The position numbers and the translations under genes were made by a program. Positions 17,085-25,494 of a stretch of 64,000 nt of DNA are shown piece by piece. Source of the DNA: Treponema sp. OMZ 798 (lineage in GTDB: Bacteria > Spirochaetota > Spirochaetia > Treponematales > Treponemataceae); assembly GCF_024181385.1 (NCBI RefSeq), contig NZ_CP051305.1, forward strand, positions 2,828,563-2,892,562. The letters run 5' to 3'. Position 1 is the stretch's first letter. Each line of letters opens with the position of its first letter. The notes beneath the pieces were generated by a model. That model was given only the letters and a program-made list of their open reading frames with translations, was not told the origin of the DNA and did no database searches.

Positions 17085-19697
17085 ATGAATAAAAAGACAA
17101 AATTTAATATTACCGGTATGACCTGCTCGGCGTGTTCTTCTCATGTTCAAAGAGCTGTAGAAAAGCTTGAGGGGGCTGCCGAAGTACAGGTAAATCTTTT
17201 AACCAATAGTATGAGTGTCAATTATGATGAAAATCTTTTGACACCCGATAAGATTATAGAAGCGGTTAAAAAGGCCGGCTATGGAGCCGAGGACTTAGAC
17301 GGATTAACAAAGCCTTCTCTTTCGGATTCATCCAAAGATGGGGCAAAGCGTTCATCTCAGACGGATGCTGCAAAGCGTGAGCGGGATCAGGTAAAAACAA
17401 GACTTATTTGGTCCTTGATTTTTGTGCTTCCTCTTTTTTATATTTCTATGGGGCACATGGCGGGAGCCCCGATTCCTCATTTTTTGCATGGGATAGAAAA
17501 TGCTATTCTTTTTAGTTTTACCCAGTTTTTATTGACTCTTCCTGTTTTGGTATTAAACAAAAAATTCTTTATAGGCGGCTTCAAGGCTTTTTTGAACAAG
17601 GCTCCAAATATGGATTCTCTTGTTGCAGTCGGTTCAGGGGCGGCCGTTATTTATGGAATTTTTGCCATTTATAAGATGGCCTACGGAATGGGGCATGGAG
17701 ATACGGCAACTGTAGAGCGGTTTGCTCATGATCTTTATTTTGAATCGGCTGCCGTTATTTTGGCCCTTGTAACCTTGGGCAAATTCCTTGAAGCTAATGC
17801 AAAGGGAAAAACTTCGCAGGCAATTACAAAGCTGATGAACCTTAGGCCTAAAACCGCCCTTGTTATCAGGAACGGTAAGGAAGAAGAAATTCCTGTCGAG
17901 GAAATTGTAAAGGGCGATTTTGTTTTAATCAAGCCCGGTTTTTCCATTCCCGTTGACGGAGTTGTGGTTGAGGGCAGTTCTTCGGTAGATGAGGCTGCAA
18001 TTACAGGTGAAAGTCTCCCGGTCGAAAAGGCTGCAGGAGACAAGGTTGTAAGCGCTTCCATTAACCTTTCGGGAACCTTTACCTTTAAGGCTGAAAGGGT
18101 AGGCGATGACACAACCCTCTCCCAAATAATTGCCCTTGTAGAAGAAGCCTCGGCCTCAAAGGCTCCTGTTTCAAAATTAGCAGATAAGATAAGCAATTAC
18201 TTTGTGCCTGCGGTTATCCTTATTGCGGTGATTACCCTTTTTGTCTGGCTCGCCGCAGGAGAGGGTTTTGAATTTGCTCTTTCGAGGGCTATTTCGGTGC
18301 TTGTAATTTCCTGCCCATGTGCCCTAGGTCTTGCAACCCCCACCGCCATTATGGCAGGAACAGGGAAGGGTGCCCGTCTCGGTATTTTAATCCGCTCGGC
18401 TGAGGCCCTTGAAACTGCCCATAAAACAAACACCGTAGTCTTGGACAAGACAGGAACTATAACCCAAGGCCGCCCCGATGTAATCGAGATTAAAAAAACC
18501 GCAAGTTTTAGCGAGGACGAAGTGCTCAAGTTTGCTTACAGCTTGGAAGTTCTTTCAGAGCATCCTTTGGCAAATGCCGTTATAAAACAGGCAAAGGAAA
18601 AAGGCTTGGATGTTTTAAAAATTAAGGACTTTAAGGCTGAACACGGCTTGGGTATTTCGGGTATCGAAGAGGCTTCGGAGCTAAAAATATTTGCAGGTAA
18701 TGAAAAGCTTTTCCAAAAAAATAATATCGAAATTTCCCATGCTGCATCAGAAATTGATGCTCTTGCAGAAAAAGGAGCAACTCCTCTTTTAATAGGTCTA
18801 AGCGGTGCTAAAGACGGAAGTTCTTCAGGAACCGATTCAGGTGCAAAGCTCATCGGAATTATAGCCGTGGCCGACAAAATTAAGGAAGGCAGCATCGAGG
18901 CTATTGCAGAGTTTAAGGCTATGGGCATAAAAACTATAATGCTGACAGGTGACAATAAAAAAACTGCAAATGCCATAAAGGCCCAAACAGGAGTCGACGG
19001 TTTTGCTGCCGAGCTTTTGCCTCAAAACAAAAAGAGTGAAATCGAAAAACTTCATCAAGCCGGTCATAAAACGGCTATGATAGGCGACGGCATAAACGAT
19101 GCTCCGGCCCTTATGACGGCCGATGTTGGGATCGCCATAGGCAACGGAACCGATATAGCGATTGAAAGTGCGGATATTATTTTGATGAATGACAGCCTGC
19201 AATCTGCGGTCGATTCGATTCAATTAAGCCGTGTTGTAATGCGCAATATAAAGGAAAATCTTTTTTGGGCACTCTTTTATAATTCTCTATGTATACCATT
19301 AGCGGCAGGAGTTTTTTATCCTGTCTTCGGCATAGTTTTAAGCCCGATGATTGCGGCTGCTGCAATGAGCTTGAGCTCGGTGTCGGTTGTAAGTAATGCC
19401 CTGCGCTTAAATTATTTTAAGCCCAAACGGAAACATAAAATAAACCGTAATGCAGAATCTTGCATAACGGAAGAAAATAAAATTAAGGAGAAAGAACTTA
19501 TGAATACTGTATTAAAGGTAAACGGAATGCAGTGCCAACACTGTGTTTCCCATGTTAAGGAAGCCTTAACAAAGATTTCGGGGGTTTCTGCCGAAATAGA
19601 TTTGGGCGCAAAAACTGCAACTATTTCACATCCTGAAAGCGTTGCAGTTGCAGATCTAAAAAAAGCTATTGAAGAAGCCGGATACACGGTAGAATAG
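17085..19697 (+). CDS. copA: Copper-exporting P1B ATPase with fused C-terminal CopZ-like domain
   Basis: 870-residue heavy-metal P-type ATPase, predicted to pump Cu+ out across the inner membrane. Order: N-terminal metal-binding domain (GMTCSACSSHV, Cys14/Cys17), six to eight membrane helices, actuator loop with TGES, CPC metal site in the membrane (Cys410-Pro-Cys412), phosphorylation motif DKTGT (Asp454), SEHPLANAV, and the hinge GDGINDAP (near 668). After the last helix a charged linker leads to a second metal-binding domain with GMQCQHCVSHV (Cys817/Cys820), an unusual C-terminal position. Start at 17085; a TTG five codons earlier is rejected. A terminator follows. Confidence 0.95.
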   Translation: MNKKTKFNITGMTCSACSSHVQRAVEKLEGAAEVQVNLLTNSMSVNYDENLLTPDKIIEAVKKAGYGAEDLDGLTKPSLSDSSKDGAKRSSQTDAAKRERDQVKTRLIWSLIFVLPLFYISMGHMAGAPIPHFLHGIENAILFSFTQFLLTLPVLVLNKKFFIGGFKAFLNKAPNMDSLVAVGSGAAVIYGIFAIYKMAYGMGHGDTATVERFAHDLYFESAAVILALVTLGKFLEANAKGKTSQAITKLMNLRPKTALVIRNGKEEEIPVEEIVKGDFVLIKPGFSIPVDGVVVEGSSSVDEAAITGESLPVEKAAGDKVVSASINLSGTFTFKAERVGDDTTLSQIIALVEEASASKAPVSKLADKISNYFVPAVILIAVITLFVWLAAGEGFEFALSRAISVLVISCPCALGLATPTAIMAGTGKGARLGILIRSAEALETAHKTNTVVLDKTGTITQGRPDVIEIKKTASFSEDEVLKFAYSLEVLSEHPLANAVIKQAKEKGLDVLKIKDFKAEHGLGISGIEEASELKIFAGNEKLFQKNNIEISHAASEIDALAEKGATPLLIGLSGAKDGSSSGTDSGAKLIGIIAVADKIKEGSIEAIAEFKAMGIKTIMLTGDNKKTANAIKAQTGVDGFAAELLPQNKKSEIEKLHQAGHKTAMIGDGINDAPALMTADVGIAIGNGTDIAIESADIILMNDSLQSAVDSIQLSRVVMRNIKENLFWALFYNSLCIPLAAGVFYPVFGIVLSPMIAAAAMSLSSVSVVSNALRLNYFKPKRKHKINRNAESCITEENKIKEKELMNTVLKVNGMQCQHCVSHVKEALTKISGVSAEIDLGAKTATISHPESVAVADLKKAIEEAGYTVE
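19500..19697 (+). CDS. Nested CopZ-like copper chaperone from an internal start
   Basis: The last 65 codons of the copper ATPase gene form a complete HMA metal-binding domain that begins with its own ATG, in frame. A strong AAGGAG sits nine bases upstream (19485-19490 region). If used, this would release a free chaperone with the CxxC of GMQCQHC. It could instead be a fusion scar from a once separate copZ. The ribosome site and ATG are seen; separate production is inference. Confidence 0.45.
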   Translation: MNTVLKVNGMQCQHCVSHVKEALTKISGVSAEIDLGAKTATISHPESVAVADLKKAIEEAGYTVE

Positions 19698-19740
19698 CTT
19701 TAAAACTGTAACTTTTTTTAAGGCTGTAATTTATTAAAAG

Positions 19741-19778
19741 AAAAAATCGGCCATGCCTAACTTCGGCCGATTTTTTTT
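19741..19778 (+). terminator. Rho-independent terminator after copA
   Basis: AAAAAATCGGCC and GGCCGATTTTTTTT arms around a CATGCCTAACTTC-type loop, followed by a T-run. It would also act on the minus strand. Confidence 0.8.
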
Positions 19779-19822
19779 AAGTTGCTGGAAACGCTTAAGA
19801 CCGGCTAAGATACTGTCAGCTT

Positions 19823-20644
19823 TTACGGAAAAGGCTTATATTCGTTTACCATGCTTATCGCTGAAGAAACTTTTCGGCCTTCCGACATTTCTTGAGCTAT
19901 ATCCGTTGCTTTTTGAATTAAACCTGCATTATCGGCAACACCGTGTAAAATAACCTCATCTTCCGAAATATCAGCTTCTAAGAAGTAGATCTGAAGCTTT
20001 AGATCAAAGGAAATGTGATTTACAATCCTTTGAGCTAATAAAAGCTCTTTGATTCTTTTGTCGCTTAAGGCTGCTTCTTCCTTGCTTATTGTTTTTTCAA
20101 AACCGAATTTGATTATTTCGGCAGCTTGGAGAGGCGTTATATGCCCGGTATTTATAACCAAGTTATATTCGGAGGAGTCTTCATTTGCAGTATTAAAAAA
20201 GCTTTTGTGGAAACCGTCGCGGTTATTGTCGCTTTCTTCCATTCTGGCTCTGGCATCTTTTTCGGAGTAATTAAATTCCTTCATCAGTCTTGAAATTCTT
20301 ACATCGTCTGCGGCAACAAGGCGAACTGAATAAAGGCCGGGGACATTCCTTAAAATTGCAAATCCTCCTCTTCCTATAAAAATACTGTTTCCTGAAGAGG
20401 CATGTTCATATACTGCTTCGCGCAGATAATCAAAGTAAGAATCTCTTTCTCTCGATAGAGATGCCCAAAACCCGGGTTTGCGTTCATCATATTTTTTTAA
20501 CTGAGCTTCAGAAATTCCCCGTGAGAGCAAATCTTTCTCCAACGACTTACGGTCGATAAAGTTGTAATTTAAAAGCTTGGCCAGCTCAATTGCTGTTTCA
20601 TCGCCAAAGGAAGCGATCTTTCTTGAAATAGTTATAATTGCCAT
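19823..20644 (-). CDS. Cytidylate kinase-like protein with C-terminal BON-like domain
   Basis: 273 residues. The N-terminal 185 residues match the cytidylate kinase-like family: MAIITISRKIASFGDETA replaces a classic P-loop, followed by NFIDRKSLEKDLL and FIGRGGFAIL, with DARARMEESDNNRDGF as lid. The C-terminal 75 residues (ISFDLKLQIYFLEADISEDEVILHGVAD split across the region) look like a BON domain. Substrate unknown. GGAGG precedes the ATG. Monocistronic, facing the copper ATPase gene. Confidence 0.75.
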   Translation of the reverse strand: MAIITISRKIASFGDETAIELAKLLNYNFIDRKSLEKDLLSRGISEAQLKKYDERKPGFWASLSRERDSYFDYLREAVYEHASSGNSIFIGRGGFAILRNVPGLYSVRLVAADDVRISRLMKEFNYSEKDARARMEESDNNRDGFHKSFFNTANEDSSEYNLVINTGHITPLQAAEIIKFGFEKTISKEEAALSDKRIKELLLAQRIVNHISFDLKLQIYFLEADISEDEVILHGVADNAGLIQKATDIAQEMSEGRKVSSAISMVNEYKPFP

Positions 20645-20728
20645 AAAAACCTCCTATTGCAATTAAATTCTCTTTATAATAGAATAACTCGAAATCCTTG
20701 ATATGTCAAATGGAGAATTGCGATTTTT

Positions 20729-21295
20729 ATGGAAAAGAATAATGAGATTATATGGAAGCCCGATTCCTCCAGAGAAATATTAAAAACAAGGGTCTTTACC
20801 GTATGCGAAAAAGATAGTATTTCTCCTGAAGGAGAAAAAAAGACCTTTATTTCTTTAAAAGCTCCGAGTTGGGTCATTATTGTGCCTGTTTACCGGGATT
20901 CCTCCGGAGAAGATATCTTTGTGATGGTACAGCAGTGGCGGCACGGCTCTGAAAGTGTCTGTATAGAATTTCCCGGCGGTGTTGTAGATGCAGACGAAAG
21001 ACCGGAAGATGCCGCTTTGCGCGAGCTTATTGAAGAAACAGGGCGGACTCCTAAAAATATAAAATGCTTGTCGGTTCTGTCTCCCAATCCCGCAATAATG
21101 GAAAACTCTTGCACCATCTTTTTAGCCGAGCTTGACAGGGGAGAGGTTAAACAAAATCTGGATGAAGACGAATTCTTAAATATTATTGAAATCCCTGCGA
21201 AAAAAGTTATTCAAAATATGGGCAATCCTCCTTATACTCATGCAATAATGAATGCTGCCCTTTTCCTTTACTTAAAAGAAAAACAATATCACTGA
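20729..21295 (+). CDS. NUDIX hydrolase, ADP-ribose pyrophosphatase-like
   Basis: 188 residues with a full Nudix box GVVDADERPEDAALRELIEE-TG (Gx5Ex7REUxEExGU), near residues 87-110. General layout and the VQQWRHGSE motif resemble ADP-sugar pyrophosphatases, which hydrolyse ADP-ribose and similar compounds with Mg2+. The exact substrate is not readable. It stands alone; the triple palindrome at 21290-21343 touches its last codons. Confidence 0.85.
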   Translation: MEKNNEIIWKPDSSREILKTRVFTVCEKDSISPEGEKKTFISLKAPSWVIIVPVYRDSSGEDIFVMVQQWRHGSESVCIEFPGGVVDADERPEDAALRELIEETGRTPKNIKCLSVLSPNPAIMENSCTIFLAELDRGEVKQNLDEDEFLNIIEIPAKKVIQNMGNPPYTHAIMNAALFLYLKEKQYH

Positions 21296-21343
21296 TATAT
21301 CGGTGTACTGATATATCAGTGATTGCTCACCGATATATCAGTG
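21290..21343. repeat. Triple palindrome between NUDIX and dps genes
   Basis: Three near-identical 15-16-base units: CACTGATATATCGGTG (21290-21305), ACTGATATATCAGTG (21307-21321) and CACCGATATATCAGTG (21328-21343). The outer two are exact reverse complements of each other and the middle one is itself a palindrome. Centres are about 17 and 21 bases apart. It could be a regulator-binding array for dps-prx or a hairpin terminator for the NUDIX gene. Confidence 0.7.
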
Positions 21344-21502
21344 AAAATTCCGATAAAAACAATCTTTTTTATTAAAATTTTAAATAATTTCTGAATATTT
21401 CGACAAAATTCCTCTATTTTTGCTTAAAAAATGCTTTTTCATTCGTTTTTATATTTAGCATGAAAATTGCTTACATATAACTGAACACATATGGAGGTGT
21501 TT

Positions 21503-21940
21503 ATGAACAATATAATTAAAAGATTATCAGTCCACACTGCCGACTTTGCAGTTCTTTATATAAAGCTGCATAATTATCACTGGCATGTAGAAGGGCTCGA
21601 TTTTAAGCCTGTGCATGAAATGATAGAGTCATATTACGATAATATGAGCGATTTCTATGATGCGGTTGCTGAAAGAATTTTACAGCTAAACGAAAAAGCT
21701 CCCTCTTCTATGAAAGAGTATTTGGCAATAACGGGAATAGAGGAAGAAACAGATAAATCGTTTAAAACCGCAGATGCTCTTAAAAAAATCTTAGGCGATT
21801 TCGAGTACATTGCAAAAGAAATAAAGGTAACTCAAATTGAAGCTGCAGACAGCAATGATGTAGCTACAGACGGAATCCTTAGCGGGATTATCGAATACCT
21901 TGACAAAGAAATATGGATGTTAAAATCCGCTTTGAAATAA
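21503..21940 (+). CDS. dps: Dps-family ferritin-like protein
   Basis: 145-residue miniferritin predicted to form a dodecamer that oxidises and stores iron with hydrogen peroxide and may protect DNA. The Dps signature is present: HNYHWHVEG (ferroxidase His), then VHEMIESYYDNMSDFYDAVAERI with the D/E ligands. Start at 21503 behind GGAGGTG; an in-frame ATG at 21491 is part of that site. A peroxiredoxin gene follows 18 bases downstream, forming a peroxide-defence unit. Confidence 0.92.
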   Translation: MNNIIKRLSVHTADFAVLYIKLHNYHWHVEGLDFKPVHEMIESYYDNMSDFYDAVAERILQLNEKAPSSMKEYLAITGIEEETDKSFKTADALKKILGDFEYIAKEIKVTQIEAADSNDVATDGILSGIIEYLDKEIWMLKSALK

Positions 21941-21958
21941 ATTTTTAAGGAGAAAATT

Positions 21959-22606
21959 ATGGAACAAATGGCAATGAATATGCCCCTTTTGGGAGATGAC
22001 TTCCCTCAATTAACAGTTTCGACAACACATGGAGCTATGAAGCTTCCCTGTGATCTTAAAGGCAGCTGGTTTGTGCTCTTTAGCCACCCTGCCGATTTTA
22101 CACCCGTATGTACTACGGAATTTGTAGCTTTTCAAAACTTAACACCTGAATTTGAAAAGCTCGGTGTAAAACTCATCGGTCTTTCTGTAGACCAAATGCA
22201 GAGCCACTTAAAATGGATTGAATGGATCAAGGAAAAACTCGGAGTTGAGATTACCTTCCCTGTAATTGCTGCAAATGACAGCATTGCAAATCAGATCGGA
22301 CTCTTGCACCCCGGAAAAGGTACAAACACTGTTCGTGCCGTATTTGTTGTAGACCCTAACGGCAAGGTCAGACTTGTTCTTTACTATCCGCAGGAAATCG
22401 GACGAAACATGGAAGAAATTCTTAGAGCCGTTAAGGCCCTTCAGATTTCCGACAAGAACAAGGTTGCTATGCCCGCAGACTGGCCCAACAACAGCTTGAT
22501 CAAGGATAAGGTAATTATTCCTCCTCCTCCCACAGAAGCGGAAGCCAAAAAGCGCTTAAAGGAGTATGAGGGTTACGACTTCTGGTTCTGCCACAAGTCT
22601 TTGTAA
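21959..22606 (+). CDS. Peroxiredoxin, Prx6/archaeal type
   Basis: 215-residue thiol peroxidase reducing hydrogen peroxide or organic peroxides. Peroxidatic cysteine in [14 protein letters not shown] (near residue 50). The long C-terminal extension ending [12 protein letters not shown] supplies a further cysteine, as in Prx6-like 2-Cys enzymes of archaea and anaerobes. AAGGAG precedes the ATG. Downstream of dps, followed by a terminator. The electron donor is not encoded nearby. Confidence 0.92.
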   Translation: MEQMAMNMPLLGDDFPQLTVSTTHGAMKLPCDLKGSWFVLFSHPADFTPVCTTEFVAFQNLTPEFEKLGVKLIGLSVDQMQSHLKWIEWIKEKLGVEITFPVIAANDSIANQIGLLHPGKGTNTVRAVFVVDPNGKVRLVLYYPQEIGRNMEEILRAVKALQISDKNKVAMPADWPNNSLIKDKVIIPPPPTEAEAKKRLKEYEGYDFWFCHKSL

Positions 22607-22638
22607 TCTTAAAATAATTTAAAAAAGTAATTTAAAAT

Positions 22639-22677
22639 AAAAAGCCCTGCATTGATAATCTCAATTCAGGGCTTTTT
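22639..22677. terminator. Bidirectional terminator between prx and folD
   Basis: Arms AAAAAGCCCTG (22639-22649) and CAGGGCTTTTT (22667-22677) with T-runs on both strands, serving the convergent peroxiredoxin and folD genes. Confidence 0.85.
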
Positions 22678-22744
22678 ATTAGGATTAGATAGTTTACGTG
22701 AGTAAATTATCTAAAAACATAAATTTTAGATTTTCCATTAAAGT

Positions 22745-23626
22745 TTATTCCAAACCGTTTTGACGTTTTGCCGCAACAAGTGTATTTGCAACAAGCATTG
22801 CGATTGTCATAGGGCCTACTCCCTTGGGTACCGGCGTTATTGCTGAGGCAATTTCGCAGGCGGGCTCAAAGTCGACATCTCCTACAAGTCTAAAGCCGCT
22901 CTTTTTTGAGCTGTCATCAATGCGGTTTACGCCGACATCTATAACGACAGCGCCTTTTTTAATCATATCGGCCTTAATAAATTGAGGCTTTCCCATAGCT
23001 GCAACTAAAATATCGGCCTCTCGTGTAACTTCAGGTAAATTCTTTGTACCGCTGTGGCAAACCGTTACTGTGGCGTTTACATCCTTATTCATCATTAAAA
23101 CGGAAAGAGGTTTTCCTACTATGTTGGAACGGCCTACAATTACAACCTTTGCTCCGCTTGTTTCAACTCCTGTTCTCTTTAAAAGATGAATTACGCCGTG
23201 GGGTGTACAGGGAATAAAGGTGTCGTGTCCTAAAAGGAGCTTTCCTACATTTACCGGATGGAAACCGTCTACATCCTTTTCGGGGCTTATAGTCTCAATG
23301 ACCGTATCGGGATCGATCTGCTTTGGCAGGGGTAATTGAACCAAAATACCGTTTACCAGCTTATCGGCATTGAGTTCTTTAATAAGTTTAAGTAACTCAT
23401 CCTGAGTTGTTGTTTCAGGAAGTCTGAATGTTCTGTCATTCATTCCTACCTCGTGAAGAGCATTTGTTTTTCCCTTTACATAGGATTGGGATGCGGGATC
23501 ATTCCCTACCAAAATAACGGCCAAGGTGGGCTGAACTCCCATTGCCTTTATTTTTTCAACATCTTTTGCAACATCGGCTCGTAGGTCGGCAGCTATCTGT
23601 GCGCCGTCAATAATTTTTGCACTCAT
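22745..23626 (-). CDS. folD: FolD, methylene-THF dehydrogenase / methenyl-THF cyclohydrolase
   Basis: 293-residue bifunctional enzyme interconverting 5,10-methylene-, methenyl- and 10-formyl-THF. Family motifs: [14 protein letters not shown] (catalytic Tyr/Lys), [39 protein letters not shown] (NADP-binding) and the C-terminal [19 protein letters not shown] lies before the ATG. It connects with the cyclodeaminase at 9834 and Fhs at 28632 in the same one-carbon pathway although they are not in one operon. Confidence 0.97.
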   Translation of the reverse strand: MSAKIIDGAQIAADLRADVAKDVEKIKAMGVQPTLAVILVGNDPASQSYVKGKTNALHEVGMNDRTFRLPETTTQDELLKLIKELNADKLVNGILVQLPLPKQIDPDTVIETISPEKDVDGFHPVNVGKLLLGHDTFIPCTPHGVIHLLKRTGVETSGAKVVIVGRSNIVGKPLSVLMMNKDVNATVTVCHSGTKNLPEVTREADILVAAMGKPQFIKADMIKKGAVVIDVGVNRIDDSSKKSGFRLVGDVDFEPACEIASAITPVPKGVGPMTIAMLVANTLVAAKRQNGLE

Positions 23627-23673
23627 TTTTTTCCTCCATTAGTAGATTAAGTAACTATTATTCTTCTTGTTTG

Positions 23674-23744
23674 TTCTAAACTCGTGTTAGTTTAGAAAAG
23701 ACAAGAGTTTTTATGTTATCTAACATTTACTATGTTATAACATA
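23674..23744. promoter_or_regulatory. Inverted repeats in the folD / beta-barrel divergent gap
   Basis: TTCTAAAC (23674-23681) pairs with GTTTAGAA (23690-23697), and TATGTTATAACATA (23731-23744) is a perfect 14-base palindrome with a near copy TATGTTATCTAACA at 23712-23725. They lie upstream of both divergent genes and may be operators. Confidence 0.4.
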
Positions 23745-23770
23745 ATGTGATTTTGTGCAAGTCTTACATA

Positions 23771-23800
23771 TAGACATTCTTGTAAAAAATAAGATATACT
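23771..23800 (+). promoter_or_regulatory. Promoter of the beta-barrel protein gene
   Basis: TAGACA (23771-23776), 18-base spacer, TATACT (23795-23800), about 30 bases before the GTG start at 23830. Confidence 0.55.
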
Positions 23801-23829
23801 ATTTTCATTAAGTTAGAGGTGAATAAAAA

Positions 23830-24447
23830 GTGAAGAGATTTATTTCCTGTTTTTTGATTATCAGCGTTTTTTTGATTCCGATTTTTGCACAAGAAGAGGC
23901 TGAAACTCCTTCAAATAGTAAAATAGACGGTGCCACAGTCTTCCGGCCTGTAAGACAAGGCGATAAATTTATAAAAATAGGCTTATCCTTGGGTGTGCCT
24001 CTTTTTAATACTTCTGCCGACAAATTTGCGATTAAGCCGAATATTTGGCCGGGAGGCTCTATCAATGCAGCCTTCAGCTATTATATTTTAGACGGGTTTT
24101 CTTTGGGCGGAAGTATAAGTTTTCAGTTTTATCCTACATTGGCAAAAAATCTTTACTTTGCTGTTCCTATAACCTTTGATATGGGCTATACCTTTGCTGC
24201 CGGAAAATGGCGCATTCCTCTTGGAGGAGGTATAGGCGGGGCAGTTCAGTCCTATAGCGGAAACGGAGCCCAGTACTTCGGAATGATTTTTAGATTTGAT
24301 GCAGGAACTTATTATCAGTTTTCTCCCGAATGGTCCTTTGGAGGGGATGTGTCTTGGAATGTTGTTCCTCAGTGGTACAAGAAGAAAGAAAATAACCGTA
24401 CAGGAAATTTTTTAGGTATCAGCCTTGCTGCCAGATACCATCTTTAA
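23830..24447 (+). CDS. Predicted outer-membrane beta-barrel protein
   Basis: 205 residues. GTG start behind AGAGGTG. Signal peptide ending near IPIFAQ (residues 1-21), then alternating hydrophobic strands typical of an eight-stranded barrel (IKIGLSLGVPLF, GGSISFQFYP, FDMGYTFAAGKW, LGGGIGGAVQ) and a terminal strand ISLAARYHL. Resembles small OmpW-like treponemal proteins in layout; the family was not confirmed. Followed 18 bases later by a lipoprotein gene, probably co-transcribed. Confidence 0.65.
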   Translation: MKRFISCFLIISVFLIPIFAQEEAETPSNSKIDGATVFRPVRQGDKFIKIGLSLGVPLFNTSADKFAIKPNIWPGGSINAAFSYYILDGFSLGGSISFQFYPTLAKNLYFAVPITFDMGYTFAAGKWRIPLGGGIGGAVQSYSGNGAQYFGMIFRFDAGTYYQFSPEWSFGGDVSWNVVPQWYKKKENNRTGNFLGISLAARYHL

Positions 24448-24465
24448 TTAAATGGAGAATTCAGT

Positions 24466-25494
24466 ATGAAACTTAGAAGATATATTTTTATTTTACTGCC
24501 GCTTATTTTTATCGGCTTTATAGCTTGTAATGATAGGCCCATATTTGCAGCCATTGAACAAGAGATTGATTTAAAAGATTTTTCGGTTGAAGGAAATATC
24601 TTGAGTTTGTTGGAAGCCGGCGAAAATGTTTATGCCTCAAATAGAGGCGGAGTTTATTCAAAATCAAAAAAATCCGACGGTTCCTGGTCAAAAATTTTAA
24701 GTGTGTCAGGTACTCAAAAACTTGCACATGATAATGCTAATATTGTTTTTGCTTGTTTTGGTTCAGGGAGCGTAAAATATTATGAAGCCGGAAATTGGAA
24801 TACTGTTCCCGGCTCCGGAAATATACGCATTATTGCCGGTGATAATATTGTTTTCGGGTATGATGAAAGCCAAGAAAAAGTTTTTAAGATAGTAAAAAAT
24901 GCCGCTCCTTCCGAAGTAATACACTCCGGTAAGGTTGATAGTCTTTTTGCGGCAGGGAACTATGTTGTAGTAAAGTCAGGCAGCTCTGAAACTATGTATA
25001 AGGCAGATACTTCTCCTGCCGCTGCTGAAGGAGGCTTACCTGGCGGAGTGAAGGGTATGTGTTCAGCAGGTGATGCCGATAAAATATTTGTACTGGCCGG
25101 ATCCTCAATCCATTATTATAATGGTAGTGATTGGAGTAGTAATACCAAATCAATATCTGACAAAACTCCGATAAGTATTTCATATTTTAAAGAAAGAAAA
25201 ACCATACTTGTAGGCTGCACAAATGGGTATACCGAGGTAAAGCTAAATACGCCGATAAATCTTTCAAATGCAACACAGTTTAATCCGGGGAATTCCGGCT
25301 CTACAACACCGCCGGGCTCTTATTCGCAATATCAAACGACTCTTGGAAGTTATTATACATATCCTGTTTTGGGCGTCGATAGGGACAACGGAGATTATGC
25401 AGTGTTTATGGGCATTTATTCCGGAGTAATTAAAAGAAATACCGGCCTTTGGGGCTTTTACAGCGACAAAAAACGCGAATGGAACCGTGAGTAA
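24466..25494 (+). CDS. Predicted lipoprotein with beta-propeller-like repeats
   Basis: 342 residues, signal peptide with lipobox IACN (Cys21). The mature part repeats a pattern of short strands with VYASNRGGVYSKSKK, VFACFGSGSVKYYEAG, ILVGCTNGYTEV, suggestive of a propeller; not matched to a named family. GGAG precedes the ATG. Its last codons overlap the GTG start of rarA by eight bases. Function unknown; an envelope partner of the preceding beta-barrel protein is possible. Confidence 0.6.
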   Translation: MKLRRYIFILLPLIFIGFIACNDRPIFAAIEQEIDLKDFSVEGNILSLLEAGENVYASNRGGVYSKSKKSDGSWSKILSVSGTQKLAHDNANIVFACFGSGSVKYYEAGNWNTVPGSGNIRIIAGDNIVFGYDESQEKVFKIVKNAAPSEVIHSGKVDSLFAAGNYVVVKSGSSETMYKADTSPAAAEGGLPGGVKGMCSAGDADKIFVLAGSSIHYYNGSDWSSNTKSISDKTPISISYFKERKTILVGCTNGYTEVKLNTPINLSNATQFNPGNSGSTTPPGSYSQYQTTLGSYYTYPVLGVDRDNGDYAVFMGIYSGVIKRNTGLWGFYSDKKREWNRE

